Assembly (NCBI GenBank): GCA_035573855.1
Contig: DATLZU010000035.1
Location: forward strand, 62,001-126,000
Direction: 5' to 3'
From: DATLZU01 sp035573855
Lineage (GTDB): Bacteria > Nitrospirota > Nitrospiria > Nitrospirales > Nitrospiraceae
DNA: 64,000 nucleotides
Within the stretch, counting starts at the first letter, position 1, and every line of letters begins with the position of its first letter. A program made the translations under genes and the position numbers. This document shows, piece by piece, positions 51,205 to 59,525 of this stretch. Below the pieces are notes generated by a model. The model ran no database searches. It saw only the letters and a program-made list of their open reading frames with translations, and was not told the DNA's origin.

Positions 51205-53472
51205 GTGATTCTGTTTCGCCTCGTGCGCCTCGCCGGCCTGTTCCCCGCCGCAGTGCTTTCCTTCGCCGGCCTTCTGCAGGGAGGCTCTTCGTTCGCCTGG
51301 GCCGCCACGGGACCTGCCGACCCGCTCAAGCCGCAGGACGCGCGCATCCGGTCTCATGCGCTCACCATCGATCTCCTTCCGGATACGCATCGGCTGATCG
51401 CCGTCGACCGCATGACGGTCGAACTCGGGGCCGGCCCGATCGAGCAACTCGCGTTTTCGCTGGCGGCGTCGCTTCAGGTACGCCAGATCCGGGCTAGCCT
51501 GGAGTCCCAGTCGATCACGGTTACGTGGACGACCGAATCGGAAACAACCCCGGCGCCTTCTGGATCGCAAGGCCAACGGGTGCTCGTCCGATTGGAACGC
51601 GCGATTCCGTCCGGCCGGACCCTCATGTTGGAATGGCGGTATGAGGGCCTCATCAATGATCCGCCGCGCGAACCCCGACATCTGCGTTTCGTGACGCCCA
51701 GCGAAACCTCCGGTCATATCGGTCCGGAAGGCGTGTATCTGAGCGGCGAAACGGAATGGTACCCGGACCTCGCCGGTTCGCTCGCGACCTTCCATGTCCT
51801 GGTGACTGCGCCTCGCGGGTGGGTGGCCGTCACACACGGCAGAGAACTCTCCCGGCGAGAAGCCGGCGGGGGACCAGAGTCGGTAACGGCCGAGTGGGAA
51901 GTGGCGGAAAAGACCGAAGCGCTGACGCTCGTGGCCAATCGCTTCGTCACGTCGCAGCGGGAGTGGCGGGACAAGGGAGGACGCCCGATCCGGGTGGCTA
52001 CCTATCTGTTCCCCGAAGACGCCCACCTGGCGGACGAGTATCTTGACGCGTCCCTCCGCTATCTGGAAGTCTACAGCGGGATCCTCGGCCCGTATCCGTT
52101 CCCCAAGTTCGCCGTCGTGGAAAATTTTTTCGCCAGCGGCTTGGGCATGCCGTCGTTCACCCTGCTGGGAAGCGGCGTGATCAAGCGCCACTATGTGCAG
52201 CCTTACGCATTGGGCCATGAGATCGTGCACTCCTGGATCGGCAACGCCGTCTTGAACCGGACGGGAACGGGGAATTGGGTCGAAGGCCTCACCACCTACC
52301 TCGCCAATTACTATTGGCACGAGTTAACCGGGAAGGCCGAGGAGGCCACACGGGAACGGCGCCTGATGCTCTACGGCTACGCCGTGCATGTCAGGCCGGA
52401 GCAAGACTATCCGGTTGCAAGGTTCACGCGGAAAACGGACGAGAAGGACAATGCCATCGGCTACCAAAAAGCGGCTATGGTCTTCCACATGCTACGCGGC
52501 GAGATCGGCGAAACGGCCTTCTGGGCCGGCGTGAAGAGGCTGGTGGCGGACTATCAGGGAGCGTATGCCGATTGGCGCGATCTCGAACGAGTCTTCGCCG
52601 GAACGGCCGGCAGGGATCTGCGCTGGTTTTTCGCCCAATGGATCGAGCGACCCGGCGCCCCGGATGTGAAAATCACGGGTGCGACGGCACGGCCGGCGGC
52701 CGGACCGGCGGAGCCGGGCGGCTATCGGCTTACCGTCCGAGTCGTGCAGGCGGGAACTCCGTTTCGATTCCGGATGCCGGTGCTCGTCCAAATGGAGGGA
52801 AATCTGGCGCACCGCGCGGACATCACGATCGAGCAAGCCGAGCAGGATGCGACCCTATCCGTTCCGGCCAAACCCGTCGCCGTCGGGCTTGATCCTGACC
52901 TGATGCTGTTTCGATATCTGGACCGTGCTCGGCTTCCGCCGATGCTGAATCTCTATGCGACCGACCGGCGCCGATCGGTGGTGCCGCCTCATGCCGGGCT
53001 GGAGGCGGCGCTCGCGCCGTATCGGGAACTGGTCGCCCGCATCGTCAAGCAAAATCCGTCACGACCAGCCGGTGAACAGACCGACGTTGTCGAAGGAACA
53101 ACAGCGGACAGTGTCTCGGGCGAAGGGTCGGTGCTAGTATTGGGTGGGCCCGGCGCCAATCGGGCCGCCGAGTGGGCAGTGCAGGGCTGCGGCGGGAAAG
53201 TGCGGATCGCCGAAGATTGGTTCGCCGTCGAGGGAAATCGCTATGAAGGGCCGCAGGTGGCGCTCTTGGTGTCCTGCCGGCGGCCGGACCTGCCAGCAAG
53301 CGTCGTAACGCTCTTTTACGGGGTGTCGCCGGAGGCGGCGGCGAAAGTCGCTAGGCTGTTGTTTTTCTACGGATGGAACAGTTATGTCGTCTTCCGCGAC
53401 GGCGCGGTGGCGGCCCGCGGAGACTGGGAAGAGTCGCAGGATGTGGTGGAGGTCGTGGTTGAAGCGCCCTAA
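51205..53472 (+). CDS. Exported M1-like (gluzincin) metallopeptidase
   Basis: About 755 residues. Signal peptide-like start (LAGLFPAAVLSFAGLL, cleavage near AWA). The M1 beta-saddle domain (about 45-240) is followed by the catalytic domain with HEIVHSWIGN and the third zinc ligand in NWVEGLTTYLANYY (HExxH-18-E). The substrate loop GAMEN of classical aminopeptidases is replaced by FFASGLGMPSFTLLG. The C-terminal ~200 residues include a beta domain and an additional segment (VLVLGGPGANRAAEWAVQG...) not usual for M1. Start uncertain (GTG 51205 or 51223). Aminopeptidase activity plausible, substrate unknown. Confidence 0.8.
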   Translation: MILFRLVRLAGLFPAAVLSFAGLLQGGSSFAWAATGPADPLKPQDARIRSHALTIDLLPDTHRLIAVDRMTVELGAGPIEQLAFSLAASLQVRQIRASLESQSITVTWTTESETTPAPSGSQGQRVLVRLERAIPSGRTLMLEWRYEGLINDPPREPRHLRFVTPSETSGHIGPEGVYLSGETEWYPDLAGSLATFHVLVTAPRGWVAVTHGRELSRREAGGGPESVTAEWEVAEKTEALTLVANRFVTSQREWRDKGGRPIRVATYLFPEDAHLADEYLDASLRYLEVYSGILGPYPFPKFAVVENFFASGLGMPSFTLLGSGVIKRHYVQPYALGHEIVHSWIGNAVLNRTGTGNWVEGLTTYLANYYWHELTGKAEEATRERRLMLYGYAVHVRPEQDYPVARFTRKTDEKDNAIGYQKAAMVFHMLRGEIGETAFWAGVKRLVADYQGAYADWRDLERVFAGTAGRDLRWFFAQWIERPGAPDVKITGATARPAAGPAEPGGYRLTVRVVQAGTPFRFRMPVLVQMEGNLAHRADITIEQAEQDATLSVPAKPVAVGLDPDLMLFRYLDRARLPPMLNLYATDRRRSVVPPHAGLEAALAPYRELVARIVKQNPSRPAGEQTDVVEGTTADSVSGEGSVLVLGGPGANRAAEWAVQGCGGKVRIAEDWFAVEGNRYEGPQVALLVSCRRPDLPASVVTLFYGVSPEAAAKVARLLFFYGWNSYVVFRDGAVAARGDWEESQDVVEVVVEAP

Positions 53473-53476
53473 GTCA

Positions 53477-54679
53477 ATGCCGAACCCTGGATTACTCATC
53501 TTGTTGAGCGTGCTCGCGGGGACATTGTGTTCCGACGTGCGAAGTGCGACAGTCGACGCGCGAAGCCTTCCGAACGCCGATCAATCTCGCACGGCGAGCT
53601 TCGAATCCCGAGACGCGATCGAGCGGCACCTCGCGAACATCCGCCAGCTCACCTTCGGCCGGCAAAACGCCGAAGCGTATTTTTCCTTCGACGGCACCAA
53701 GCTCATTTTTCAATCCACCAATAATTGGATGAAAAACACCTTCGTAGAAACGCACGCGCCGGCGGAGTCGGGCCTCGGCTGTTATCAGATGTACGTGATG
53801 GATCTGGAGACCGGCCACATCCGCCTCGTCAGCACCGGGACGGGGGCGACCACCTGCGGCTACTTCTTTCCAGGCGACCGGCGTGTGCTCTTCTCCTCCA
53901 CCCATTTGCGGGGGCCCGACTGTCCGCCCAAGCCCAAACGGGACGGGGCCTACCGCTGGGCTTTGGACGACTACGACATCTTTTCGGTTAGGATCGACGG
54001 TCAGCAAATGCAACGCCTGACCCATACGCCGGGCTATGACGCCGAGGCAACTGTCTCGCCGGACGGCAAGACGATCGTGTTCACCTCGGTGCGCGACGGG
54101 GATCTGGACATCTACGCCATGAGCCTGGACGGCACCCACCTGCGACGGCTCACCGACGAAGTCGGCTACGACGGCGGCCCCTTCTTCTCGCCGGACAGCA
54201 AACGCATCGTCTATCGAGCGCACCATCCTACGGATCCCGCCGATCTCGCCAAATACAAAGCCTTGCTGGCGCAGAACTTGGTCGAACCGAGCCGACTGGA
54301 AATCTTCGTGATGAACGCGGACGGCACGGGCAAGCGGCAAGTAACAGCCAACGGCGCCTCCAACTTCGCGCCATTCTTTCATCCGGACGGCCGGCGGATC
54401 ATCTTTTCGTCGAACGTGCACGACGTGTCCTCTTCTTCCGGGTCCCCTTCTCCGTTGACGGGTGATGGCCGGCGGAAAACGGAACGCGGAAGTCCGCCGT
54501 CGTTTCATCTCTATCTCATCAACGACGACGGAACCGGCTTGGAGCGCGTCACGTTCGAAGGCTCTTTCAACAGTTTCCCGATGTTCTCGCCCGACGGCAA
54601 GAAACTGGTCTGGGTGTCAGACCGCGGCGCGAAGGAACCCGGAGAGTTCAACATCTTCCTCGCCGACTGGGTCCCATGA
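53477..54679 (+). CDS. Exported TolB/WD40-like beta-propeller protein
   Basis: 400 residues with a signal peptide (GLLILLSVLAGTLC). Several PD40-type blades are visible: SFDGTKLIFQST, SPDGKTIVFTSVRDGDLDIY, SPDSKRIVYRA, HPDGRRIIFSSN and SPDGKKLVWVSDRGA. These match the TolB C-terminal propeller and bacterial periplasmic peptidase propellers. A Ser/Pro/Arg-rich insertion (about residues 320-345, SSSSGSPSPLTGDGRRKTER) interrupts one blade. It starts four bases after the M1-like gene and overlaps the PAP2 gene, so the three are probably co-transcribed. Confidence 0.82.
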   Translation: MPNPGLLILLSVLAGTLCSDVRSATVDARSLPNADQSRTASFESRDAIERHLANIRQLTFGRQNAEAYFSFDGTKLIFQSTNNWMKNTFVETHAPAESGLGCYQMYVMDLETGHIRLVSTGTGATTCGYFFPGDRRVLFSSTHLRGPDCPPKPKRDGAYRWALDDYDIFSVRIDGQQMQRLTHTPGYDAEATVSPDGKTIVFTSVRDGDLDIYAMSLDGTHLRRLTDEVGYDGGPFFSPDSKRIVYRAHHPTDPADLAKYKALLAQNLVEPSRLEIFVMNADGTGKRQVTANGASNFAPFFHPDGRRIIFSSNVHDVSSSSGSPSPLTGDGRRKTERGSPPSFHLYLINDDGTGLERVTFEGSFNSFPMFSPDGKKLVWVSDRGAKEPGEFNIFLADWVP

Positions 54680-55806
54680 CTTCGCCGGAGAGAGCAAACA
54701 GCGAACAGGCAACAGCATGGAACGCAGAGCAGATCGCACCTCGCTCTTTGCGGCTGGCGATCGCGCTCCTGTCTTGTGCGTCGCTTGCCGTCGTGTTCTG
54801 GGGGCTGACCCAACTGGATGTTCCGGTGGTTCGAGCCATGCGCTCGCTCTATCATCCGGTGGGGTATTTGCCGAATCCCTGGCTGGCCCGGTTCAGTGAG
54901 CTCGGCGATGCGCTGGGCCGGGGGCGATCCCTGGTGCTCTTCTCTCTGACGTTGCTGGCCGTCGGGTTCGCGGGCAGGTGGCCGGTCGTACGAGCGGCGG
55001 GGCTCCGGACCTTGATCGCGCACGGCGCGGTGGCGATTGTGGCGAACGGGCTTAAGCATCTGATCGGCCGGCCTCGTCCGAAGTTCATGCACACGGGAAC
55101 TCAGCAACTGGGCCCCTCGATGGATAACGGCTTCGACTCCTTTCCTTCCGGCCATGCCTCCGCCTCTTTCGCGGTCGCAATGGTTTTGTCCAGACAATGT
55201 CCCCGAGTCGCGTGGGGCGCGATGGGCGTCGCCGTCGCCATCGCGGCGAGCCGGGTCCTGCGAGGGGCGCACTTTCCCACCGACGTGGCGGCCGGCGCCG
55301 TGATCGGGGTCCTCGTCGGGGCCGCGGCGGCCGAGCCGTTCAGGCAATGGCCCGCGGCGCTCAGCCGGGCCCTTCTCAACGTGACCACGTATCTGGCCGC
55401 CGCCTTCACATTCCTCTGGACAGTCTCGCACGGTGCGGAGTCTTCCTGGCGTCACACCGCGATGCTGAGCCTGGGAAGCGCCATGATGCTCTACGGCGTC
55501 GTCAGCCGGATGTACGACCGATCCGCCGCGGGAAGCAAGCGGTGGGTGGCTGGGCGATCCGAGGCGAAGGTCGCCATCGGCGTCGGCCTGGCGGTCACGA
55601 CGGGATCGCTGCTGGTGGCGGCGCTGGCTCTGTGCGTCTGCGCGGCCTGGTGGTTGGTCTGGCAGGCTTCGCCCGAGGCGGATTGCGAGCACGCGATGGG
55701 GTCGCGCCTGGCGGTCCGCATCCTGTCCGAGAGCGCGTGGCTGGCTGGAATCGTCCTGGCGGTTCTGATGCTGCAGAGCGTGAAAGGTGCGGTACCGATC
55801 CACTGA
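54676..55806 (+). CDS. PAP2-family membrane phosphatase
   Basis: 376 residues, about eight hydrophobic segments. The three phosphatase motifs are intact: KHLIGRPRP (KxxxxxxRP), PSGHAS, and SRVLRGAHFPTD (SRx5HxxxD). Family members dephosphorylate lipid phosphates such as undecaprenyl pyrophosphate or phosphatidic acid. The C-terminal ~150 residues form extra membrane segments beyond a minimal PAP2. The first 15 codons lie in a low-complexity AGCAAACAGCGAAC tract, so the true start may be later. The stop is 13 bases from that of the convergent GT39 gene. Confidence 0.9.
   Translation: MTSPERANSEQATAWNAEQIAPRSLRLAIALLSCASLAVVFWGLTQLDVPVVRAMRSLYHPVGYLPNPWLARFSELGDALGRGRSLVLFSLTLLAVGFAGRWPVVRAAGLRTLIAHGAVAIVANGLKHLIGRPRPKFMHTGTQQLGPSMDNGFDSFPSGHASASFAVAMVLSRQCPRVAWGAMGVAVAIAASRVLRGAHFPTDVAAGAVIGVLVGAAAAEPFRQWPAALSRALLNVTTYLAAAFTFLWTVSHGAESSWRHTAMLSLGSAMMLYGVVSRMYDRSAAGSKRWVAGRSEAKVAIGVGLAVTTGSLLVAALALCVCAAWWLVWQASPEADCEHAMGSRLAVRILSESAWLAGIVLAVLMLQSVKGAVPIH
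54693..54716. repeat. AGCAAACAGCGAACAGG-type tract at the PAP2 5' end
   Basis: Imperfect repeats of (A)GCRAACAG, related in style to the tract at 49281-49305. They encode the unconserved N-terminal residues of the PAP2 protein. Confidence 0.35.
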
Positions 55807-55819
55807 GGAGTGGCGACCG

Positions 55820-57583
55820 TCAGTGCCCCGGAATCCGCAACAGATCGGGCGGCGGCTGGGCGGCTGGCACCTTCACCATGGGCTCATTGGCCAGCAGGAG
55901 ATAGCCGTACCGCTGAAGGATGACGGGATAGTCTGCGGCTTCCTCGGGAAGTTTGGATTTGAGCCGGGCCGGCAACAAGATCATCGTCCGGCCCGGTTCC
56001 TTCAGATACGGGCGGATGTTCTCCTCCTCGCCGGGATGGATGACGATGGCTTTGCGTCTCGCGTAGAACACCGCGGACGGCCGAGGCGGCCCATAGAGGA
56101 TGAGCCGGTCTTGAGGCCCCAAGTTCAGCCCGGCTGTAAAGGCCAGTTCCTGGGGCGGAGCGATGAAATAGCGGCTGAGGCGAGGCAGGCTCACCTGAAT
56201 CGCGATCAACCCCACCAGCGCGATCGACGCGCCGGCCGCCCAAAACGCGCCGGCCCGGCGCGTTTCCCATAGACCGAAATAGCCGACCAGGGCCATGCCG
56301 ACCACGAGGATGGTGGCAGCGGCATAGGGGCCGATCCCGAGATCCGCCTCCGTCGCCGCGGGAAACTCTTTGGCGATGGTCTCGGCAAACGTGGAATACA
56401 ACGGAGGCAAAGCGGCCAAGCCCAACGCCAGCGTATAGCCCAGCCCCATCATCACGTGGATCGACGCGCGGGCGCCGCGCGTGGCGGGATCGGCCACGCA
56501 GCGGTGCCAATAGGACGCGGTCAACACTGCGGCGGCCGGGAACAGCGGCGCGATATAGTGCGGCAGTCTCGTGGAGGATAGGGTGAAAAACAAGAACACC
56601 CCGGCCACCCACAGGGCGGCGAAAAGTTCCAGCTCCCGCGACGGCGTGCCTCGCGCCTCTCGCCAGTCGCGGAACGCGGCATGCAGCGCGAATGGCAGGA
56701 GAGCGCTCCAAGGGAAAAACCCGAACAACAGCACCGGGATGTAGAACAAGACGGTGAAGCTGTGCCCTTCCATCGGATTGAGGAACCGGCCGACGGTATT
56801 GGCCTGCGCGGAGGCGGTGTAGGCCGAGCCGTGGATGGCCAGCATGGCGGCGTACCAGGGTAAGGCGAGCAGCGCGAACACGAGTACGCCCGCCATCGGA
56901 AAGCCGTGCCGCCAAAACTGTCCCCATCGCTTGGTCCATGTGAGATACAGCGCTGCCGTCAACAGCGGCACGACGACCCCGACCGGCCCCTTCGTCAGGG
57001 TCGCCAGCGCCATACCGACGTAAAACAGCCACATGACGTGACGTTCAGAACCTTGTAAGCCTGTGCCGGGATCGGTCGAAGCGTGGAGTCCGGACCAGAA
57101 CCCGTAGAGCGCCAGCGTGGTGAAGAAAACCAGCACGCTGTCCGTCAAGGCCATGCGTCCCAGGCCGATGATCTCGACGTTGAGCAGCAGCATCAGCCCG
57201 CTGAACAGGTCGACCGGCGTTCCGCGCCAGCGCCGAAGAAATGCGTACTGCAACAGGATCAACGCGACGCCGAACACCGCCGACGGGAACCGCGCGGCGA
57301 ATTCGCTCACGCCGAACAGCCGATAGGACAAGCTCATCAACCAGTAAAGGAGCACCGGCTTAGCGTAACGGGGCTCGTAATTGAACGTCGGGCTGATCCA
57401 GTCGCCGGTCTCGAACATCTCGCGGCCGGCTTCGGCGTTCCGGCCTTCATCGCGGTCGGTGAGCCCTATCCCTCCGAGGTTGAGGAAGAAGAGGAGCCCG
57501 GCGAGTGACAACAACAGCAGCAGGTGGGACCAGGGGGAGGCTGCGCGAAGATCCACGGTCGATGTGACGCCCGCCGTGCTCAC
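55820..57583 (-). CDS. GT39/ArnT-like membrane glycosyltransferase
   Basis: About 587 residues, polytopic GT-C enzyme. The first loop carries the catalytic acidic pair (GLTDRDEGRNAEAGREMFETG) and DWISPTFNYEPRYAKPVLLYW; later LALPWYAAML and GFFPWSALLPFALH match ArnT/PMT_2 proteins. It would transfer a sugar from undecaprenyl-phosphate to lipid A or another acceptor on the periplasmic side. GTG 57583 overlaps the LAB_N stop (GTGA); longer in-frame readings run through that gene. The GT2 gene upstream could make the lipid-linked donor. Confidence 0.88.
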   Translation of the reverse strand: MSTAGVTSTVDLRAASPWSHLLLLLSLAGLLFFLNLGGIGLTDRDEGRNAEAGREMFETGDWISPTFNYEPRYAKPVLLYWLMSLSYRLFGVSEFAARFPSAVFGVALILLQYAFLRRWRGTPVDLFSGLMLLLNVEIIGLGRMALTDSVLVFFTTLALYGFWSGLHASTDPGTGLQGSERHVMWLFYVGMALATLTKGPVGVVVPLLTAALYLTWTKRWGQFWRHGFPMAGVLVFALLALPWYAAMLAIHGSAYTASAQANTVGRFLNPMEGHSFTVLFYIPVLLFGFFPWSALLPFALHAAFRDWREARGTPSRELELFAALWVAGVFLFFTLSSTRLPHYIAPLFPAAAVLTASYWHRCVADPATRGARASIHVMMGLGYTLALGLAALPPLYSTFAETIAKEFPAATEADLGIGPYAAATILVVGMALVGYFGLWETRRAGAFWAAGASIALVGLIAIQVSLPRLSRYFIAPPQELAFTAGLNLGPQDRLILYGPPRPSAVFYARRKAIVIHPGEEENIRPYLKEPGRTMILLPARLKSKLPEEAADYPVILQRYGYLLLANEPMVKVPAAQPPPDLLRIPGH

Positions 57584-57873
57584 CAGCGAACCTCGGTCAG
57601 CGACCGCTTCCCGCCAGCGCGATGGATGAGCATGAGGTTCCGCAGATATACGAACGACCCGACGCTCTGGCCGGCGATGAACACCGGATCCATCCGGTAG
57701 ATGGCGTAGGCCAAGGTGATCAGCCCGCCGATCAGGCTCATGTACCAGAACGCAAGCGGCACGCGGCTCTCGGCGCTCCGCTCGGAAGCCACCCACTGCA
57801 GGACCCAGCGTCCGAAAAACAGTCCTTGGCCGAGAAAGCCGATCGCGATCCAGATGGTTTCAGTGAGTGTCAT
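57580..57873 (-). CDS. Lipid A biosynthesis N-terminal (LAB_N) domain membrane protein
   Basis: 97 residues with three hydrophobic segments. IWIAIGFLGQGLFFGRWVLQW, SERSAESRVPLAFWYMSLIGG and ILAYAIYRMDPVFI-type sequence match the LAB_N domain also found at the N-terminus of some LpxB proteins, here standing alone. It resembles small SMR-like carriers, and between a GT2 and a GT39 gene it could help flip the lipid-linked sugar. The segment 57874-58126 behind it has hairpins but no convincing gene. Confidence 0.88.
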   Translation of the reverse strand: MTLTETIWIAIGFLGQGLFFGRWVLQWVASERSAESRVPLAFWYMSLIGGLITLAYAIYRMDPVFIAGQSVGSFVYLRNLMLIHRAGGKRSLTEVRW

Positions 57874-58126
57874 GTGAAAGGCGCGACGCGTGATGTGTAA
57901 TGCGCAAGGGATTGATCTGTGAAAAATCGAAGAAGTCCCAGCAGCCTGGGCCTTGCGCGATCAAGGCGAACCAAGCCATTGTCGTCGGACCCACCTGTCA
58001 TTTGTCCGGCCAGGCTGGGTCGAGTCTGCAAGTCCGCGGCAAAGCCATATGTCCTGATCCTTGTGAGACCAAGGGGCTTTTCCCCATGTCCCGATGCGTG
58101 CCCTAACCTCGTCGACCGGTACGACG

Positions 58127-58861
58127 TCACGGGTCACGGAATCGATACCGCAACACTCGTTTCATCATCCACCGCACGGCGATCAGATCGTACAGGCCTC
58201 TGAAGAGTCGGTTCCCGACGCCGTACTTCGAGACGCCGTGGGCGCGGGGATAATGCTGCACCGGCACTTCCGTCACGGTGAAGCCGTACATCAGCGCCAG
58301 CGCGGGGAAGAACCGATGCATCCCGTCGAAGAGCGGCACCCGCTCCACGACGGCGCGCCGGAACACCTTCAACGAGCAGCCCGTATCGCGGACGCGGTCG
58401 CCGGTCACGGCGCTGCGCACGAATTTGGCGATGCGCGAAGACAGCCGCCGGATCAGCGTATCGTGCCGGTGTTGCCGCCAGCCGCACACCAGGTCGTACC
58501 GATCGACGGAGGAAAGCAGCGCGCCGATATCCTCTGGATCGTTCTGGAGGTCGCCGTCCATCGTGATGATCAGCTCGCCGGTGGAGTGCCGGAATCCCGC
58601 ATCGAAGGCCGACGTCTGCCCATAGTTCCGGTCGAAATGCAGCGCGGTGACCTGAGGGTACTGGTTCGCCAACCGGTCGAGCACGGCGGCGCTGCCGTCC
58701 GTGCTCCCGTCGTCGATATAGATGATCTCGAAGGGCGCGGACCGCGACTCCTCGCGCGCGTGAAGCACCTTGAGCAGCCGCTCGGTCAGGGGAACCAGGT
58801 TCTCCCGTTCGTCCTTGATCGGGATGACCACCGAAGCCCATGGGCGGGGTGAAACCGTCAT
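58127..58861 (-). CDS. GT2 polyprenyl-phosphate glycosyltransferase (DPM1/ArnC-like)
   Basis: 244 residues of GT-A fold: SVVIPIKDERENLVPLTERL, IIYIDDGSTDGSAAVL, the metal-binding TMDGDLQNDPEDIG (DxD), DTGCSLKVFRRAV and RAHGVSKYGVGNRLFRGL. This is the dolichyl/undecaprenyl-phosphate mannosyl- or glucosyl-transferase pattern. It lacks the C-terminal membrane segments of ArnC, as in the short DPM1 form. Likely donor maker for the GT39 enzyme downstream. Confidence 0.9.
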   Translation of the reverse strand: MTVSPRPWASVVIPIKDERENLVPLTERLLKVLHAREESRSAPFEIIYIDDGSTDGSAAVLDRLANQYPQVTALHFDRNYGQTSAFDAGFRHSTGELIITMDGDLQNDPEDIGALLSSVDRYDLVCGWRQHRHDTLIRRLSSRIAKFVRSAVTGDRVRDTGCSLKVFRRAVVERVPLFDGMHRFFPALALMYGFTVTEVPVQHYPRAHGVSKYGVGNRLFRGLYDLIAVRWMMKRVLRYRFRDP

Positions 58862-59020
58862 GCGGAGCGGGCGGTCCTTCGAAGGATCGAATACACGTCA
58901 ACCACGGGGGCATTCTACAGAATGCTCCGGGGAGGGTCAAATTAAGCCCTTGAGATTTCTGGAAGCGTGCGGAACAAATCGGATAAGCATCGATCGGCAT
59001 TGAAGCGCTCAGAGGGCCGG

Positions 59021-59050
59021 TTGAAGCACACCTGGGTTGGATTGTATATT
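59021..59050 (+). promoter_or_regulatory. Promoter upstream of the fluoride riboswitch
   Basis: TTGAAG (59021-59026), 18-bp spacer, TATATT (59045-59050). Transcription would begin near 59057, about 20 bases before the aptamer. The rest of 58862-59020 shows no gene; an inverted repeat GCATTCTACAGAATGC lies at about 58911-58926. Confidence 0.6.
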
Positions 59051-59075
59051 GTACACTGACACGACAGAATTGAAT

Positions 59076-59141
59076 CGGTGATGGAGTTCACCCCAACCGC
59101 CGGAATCTTGAGGAGGGGGTGACCGGCTGAGGACTCCTACT
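59076..59141 (+). promoter_or_regulatory. Fluoride riboswitch (crcB motif)
   Basis: The crcB aptamer is nearly canonical. P1 GGTGA/TCACC (59077-59081, 59088-59092) encloses TGGAGT; CCAACCGC follows; P2 is GCCGG/CCGGC (59099-59103, 59123-59127); the conserved tail reads GCTGAGGACTCCTACT against the consensus GCTGATGACTCCTACT. The loop GGAGT (59083-59087) pairs perfectly with ACTCC (59133-59137), giving the diagnostic pseudoknot. The ligand assignment follows from established knowledge of this class. It overlaps a terminator, which makes a transcriptional ON switch. Confidence 0.92.
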
Positions 59142-59168
59142 AGCGCGGTGCGCGGTGGGAGTTTTTTA
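59133..59168 (+). terminator. Riboswitch-controlled terminator (expression platform)
   Basis: ACTCCTAC (59133-59140) pairs with GTGGGAGT (59155-59162, with G-U pairs), extended by inner stem GCGC-GGT-GCGC (59143-59153), and is followed by T-runs. ACTCC cannot be in this stem and in the aptamer pseudoknot at once, so fluoride binding should prevent termination. Confidence 0.88.
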
Positions 59169-59195
59169 TTTTGGGCGGGAAAGGTGGTGAGAAAC

Positions 59196-59525
59196 ATGAG
59201 TGACACCGGATCAGCCAGGAGCGCGTTCAACATGACATGGCCGGTCCTGGTCGTGGCGCTGGCGCTCTGGATGCTTGCGCCGATGGCGGTCGCAGGTGAT
59301 CAGCCCGGCACGGGAACTTCGGCTGAGAAAGAAATGAGAGCGGAGCCTCCGCAGGCGCCGCCGTCTTCGCAGCCAACCACGTCCGGCGCGTCTGAACTGA
59401 CCAAGGAGCGCGAGCGGCCGATGATCATGCCGGAAACCGCAAGCGATCAAAAGCAACCGGAACTGACTCCCGAAATGCTCGAGCAACTGAAAGTTCAGGA
59501 CGAAAGGTCGGCCCTCTCGTTCTAG
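59196..59525 (+). CDS. Small exported/membrane-anchored protein of unknown function under fluoride riboswitch control
   Basis: 109 residues. After a short N-terminus comes a hydrophobic run TWPVLVVALALWMLAPMAVA ending at a plausible signal cleavage site (VAG-DQ). The remaining ~80 residues are Pro/Glu/Ser/Thr/Gln-rich with no cysteines and look disordered: KEMRAEPPQAPPSSQPTTSG, then LTPEMLEQLKVQDERSALSF. ATG 59196 has AGGTGGTGAG at good spacing and lies 28 bases past the terminator. It is not CrcB/Fluc or the fluoride ClC antiporter, and the next gene is on the opposite strand, so it is the only target of the switch. Function unknown. Confidence 0.72.
   Translation: MSDTGSARSAFNMTWPVLVVALALWMLAPMAVAGDQPGTGTSAEKEMRAEPPQAPPSSQPTTSGASELTKERERPMIMPETASDQKQPELTPEMLEQLKVQDERSALSF

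Noticed and set aside
53492..54508. 338-residue - strand frame opposite the propeller gene
   Set aside because: The + strand has a signal peptide and repeated propeller blades, so the antisense frame is a by-product.
54511..55803. 430-residue - strand frame opposite the PAP2 gene
   Set aside because: All three PAP2 motifs lie on the + strand; the antisense frame is rich in Arg/Gln/Pro and has no motif.
55884..57032. 382-residue frame on the same strand as GT39 but out of frame
   Set aside because: Arg-rich out-of-frame shadow of a polytopic membrane protein.
57874..58126. Possible c-di-GMP or other riboswitch, or an 86-residue gene, in the GT2-LAB_N gap
   Set aside because: Hairpins are present, but no conserved riboswitch core matched on reading, and the open frame has no ribosome site or protein-like pattern.
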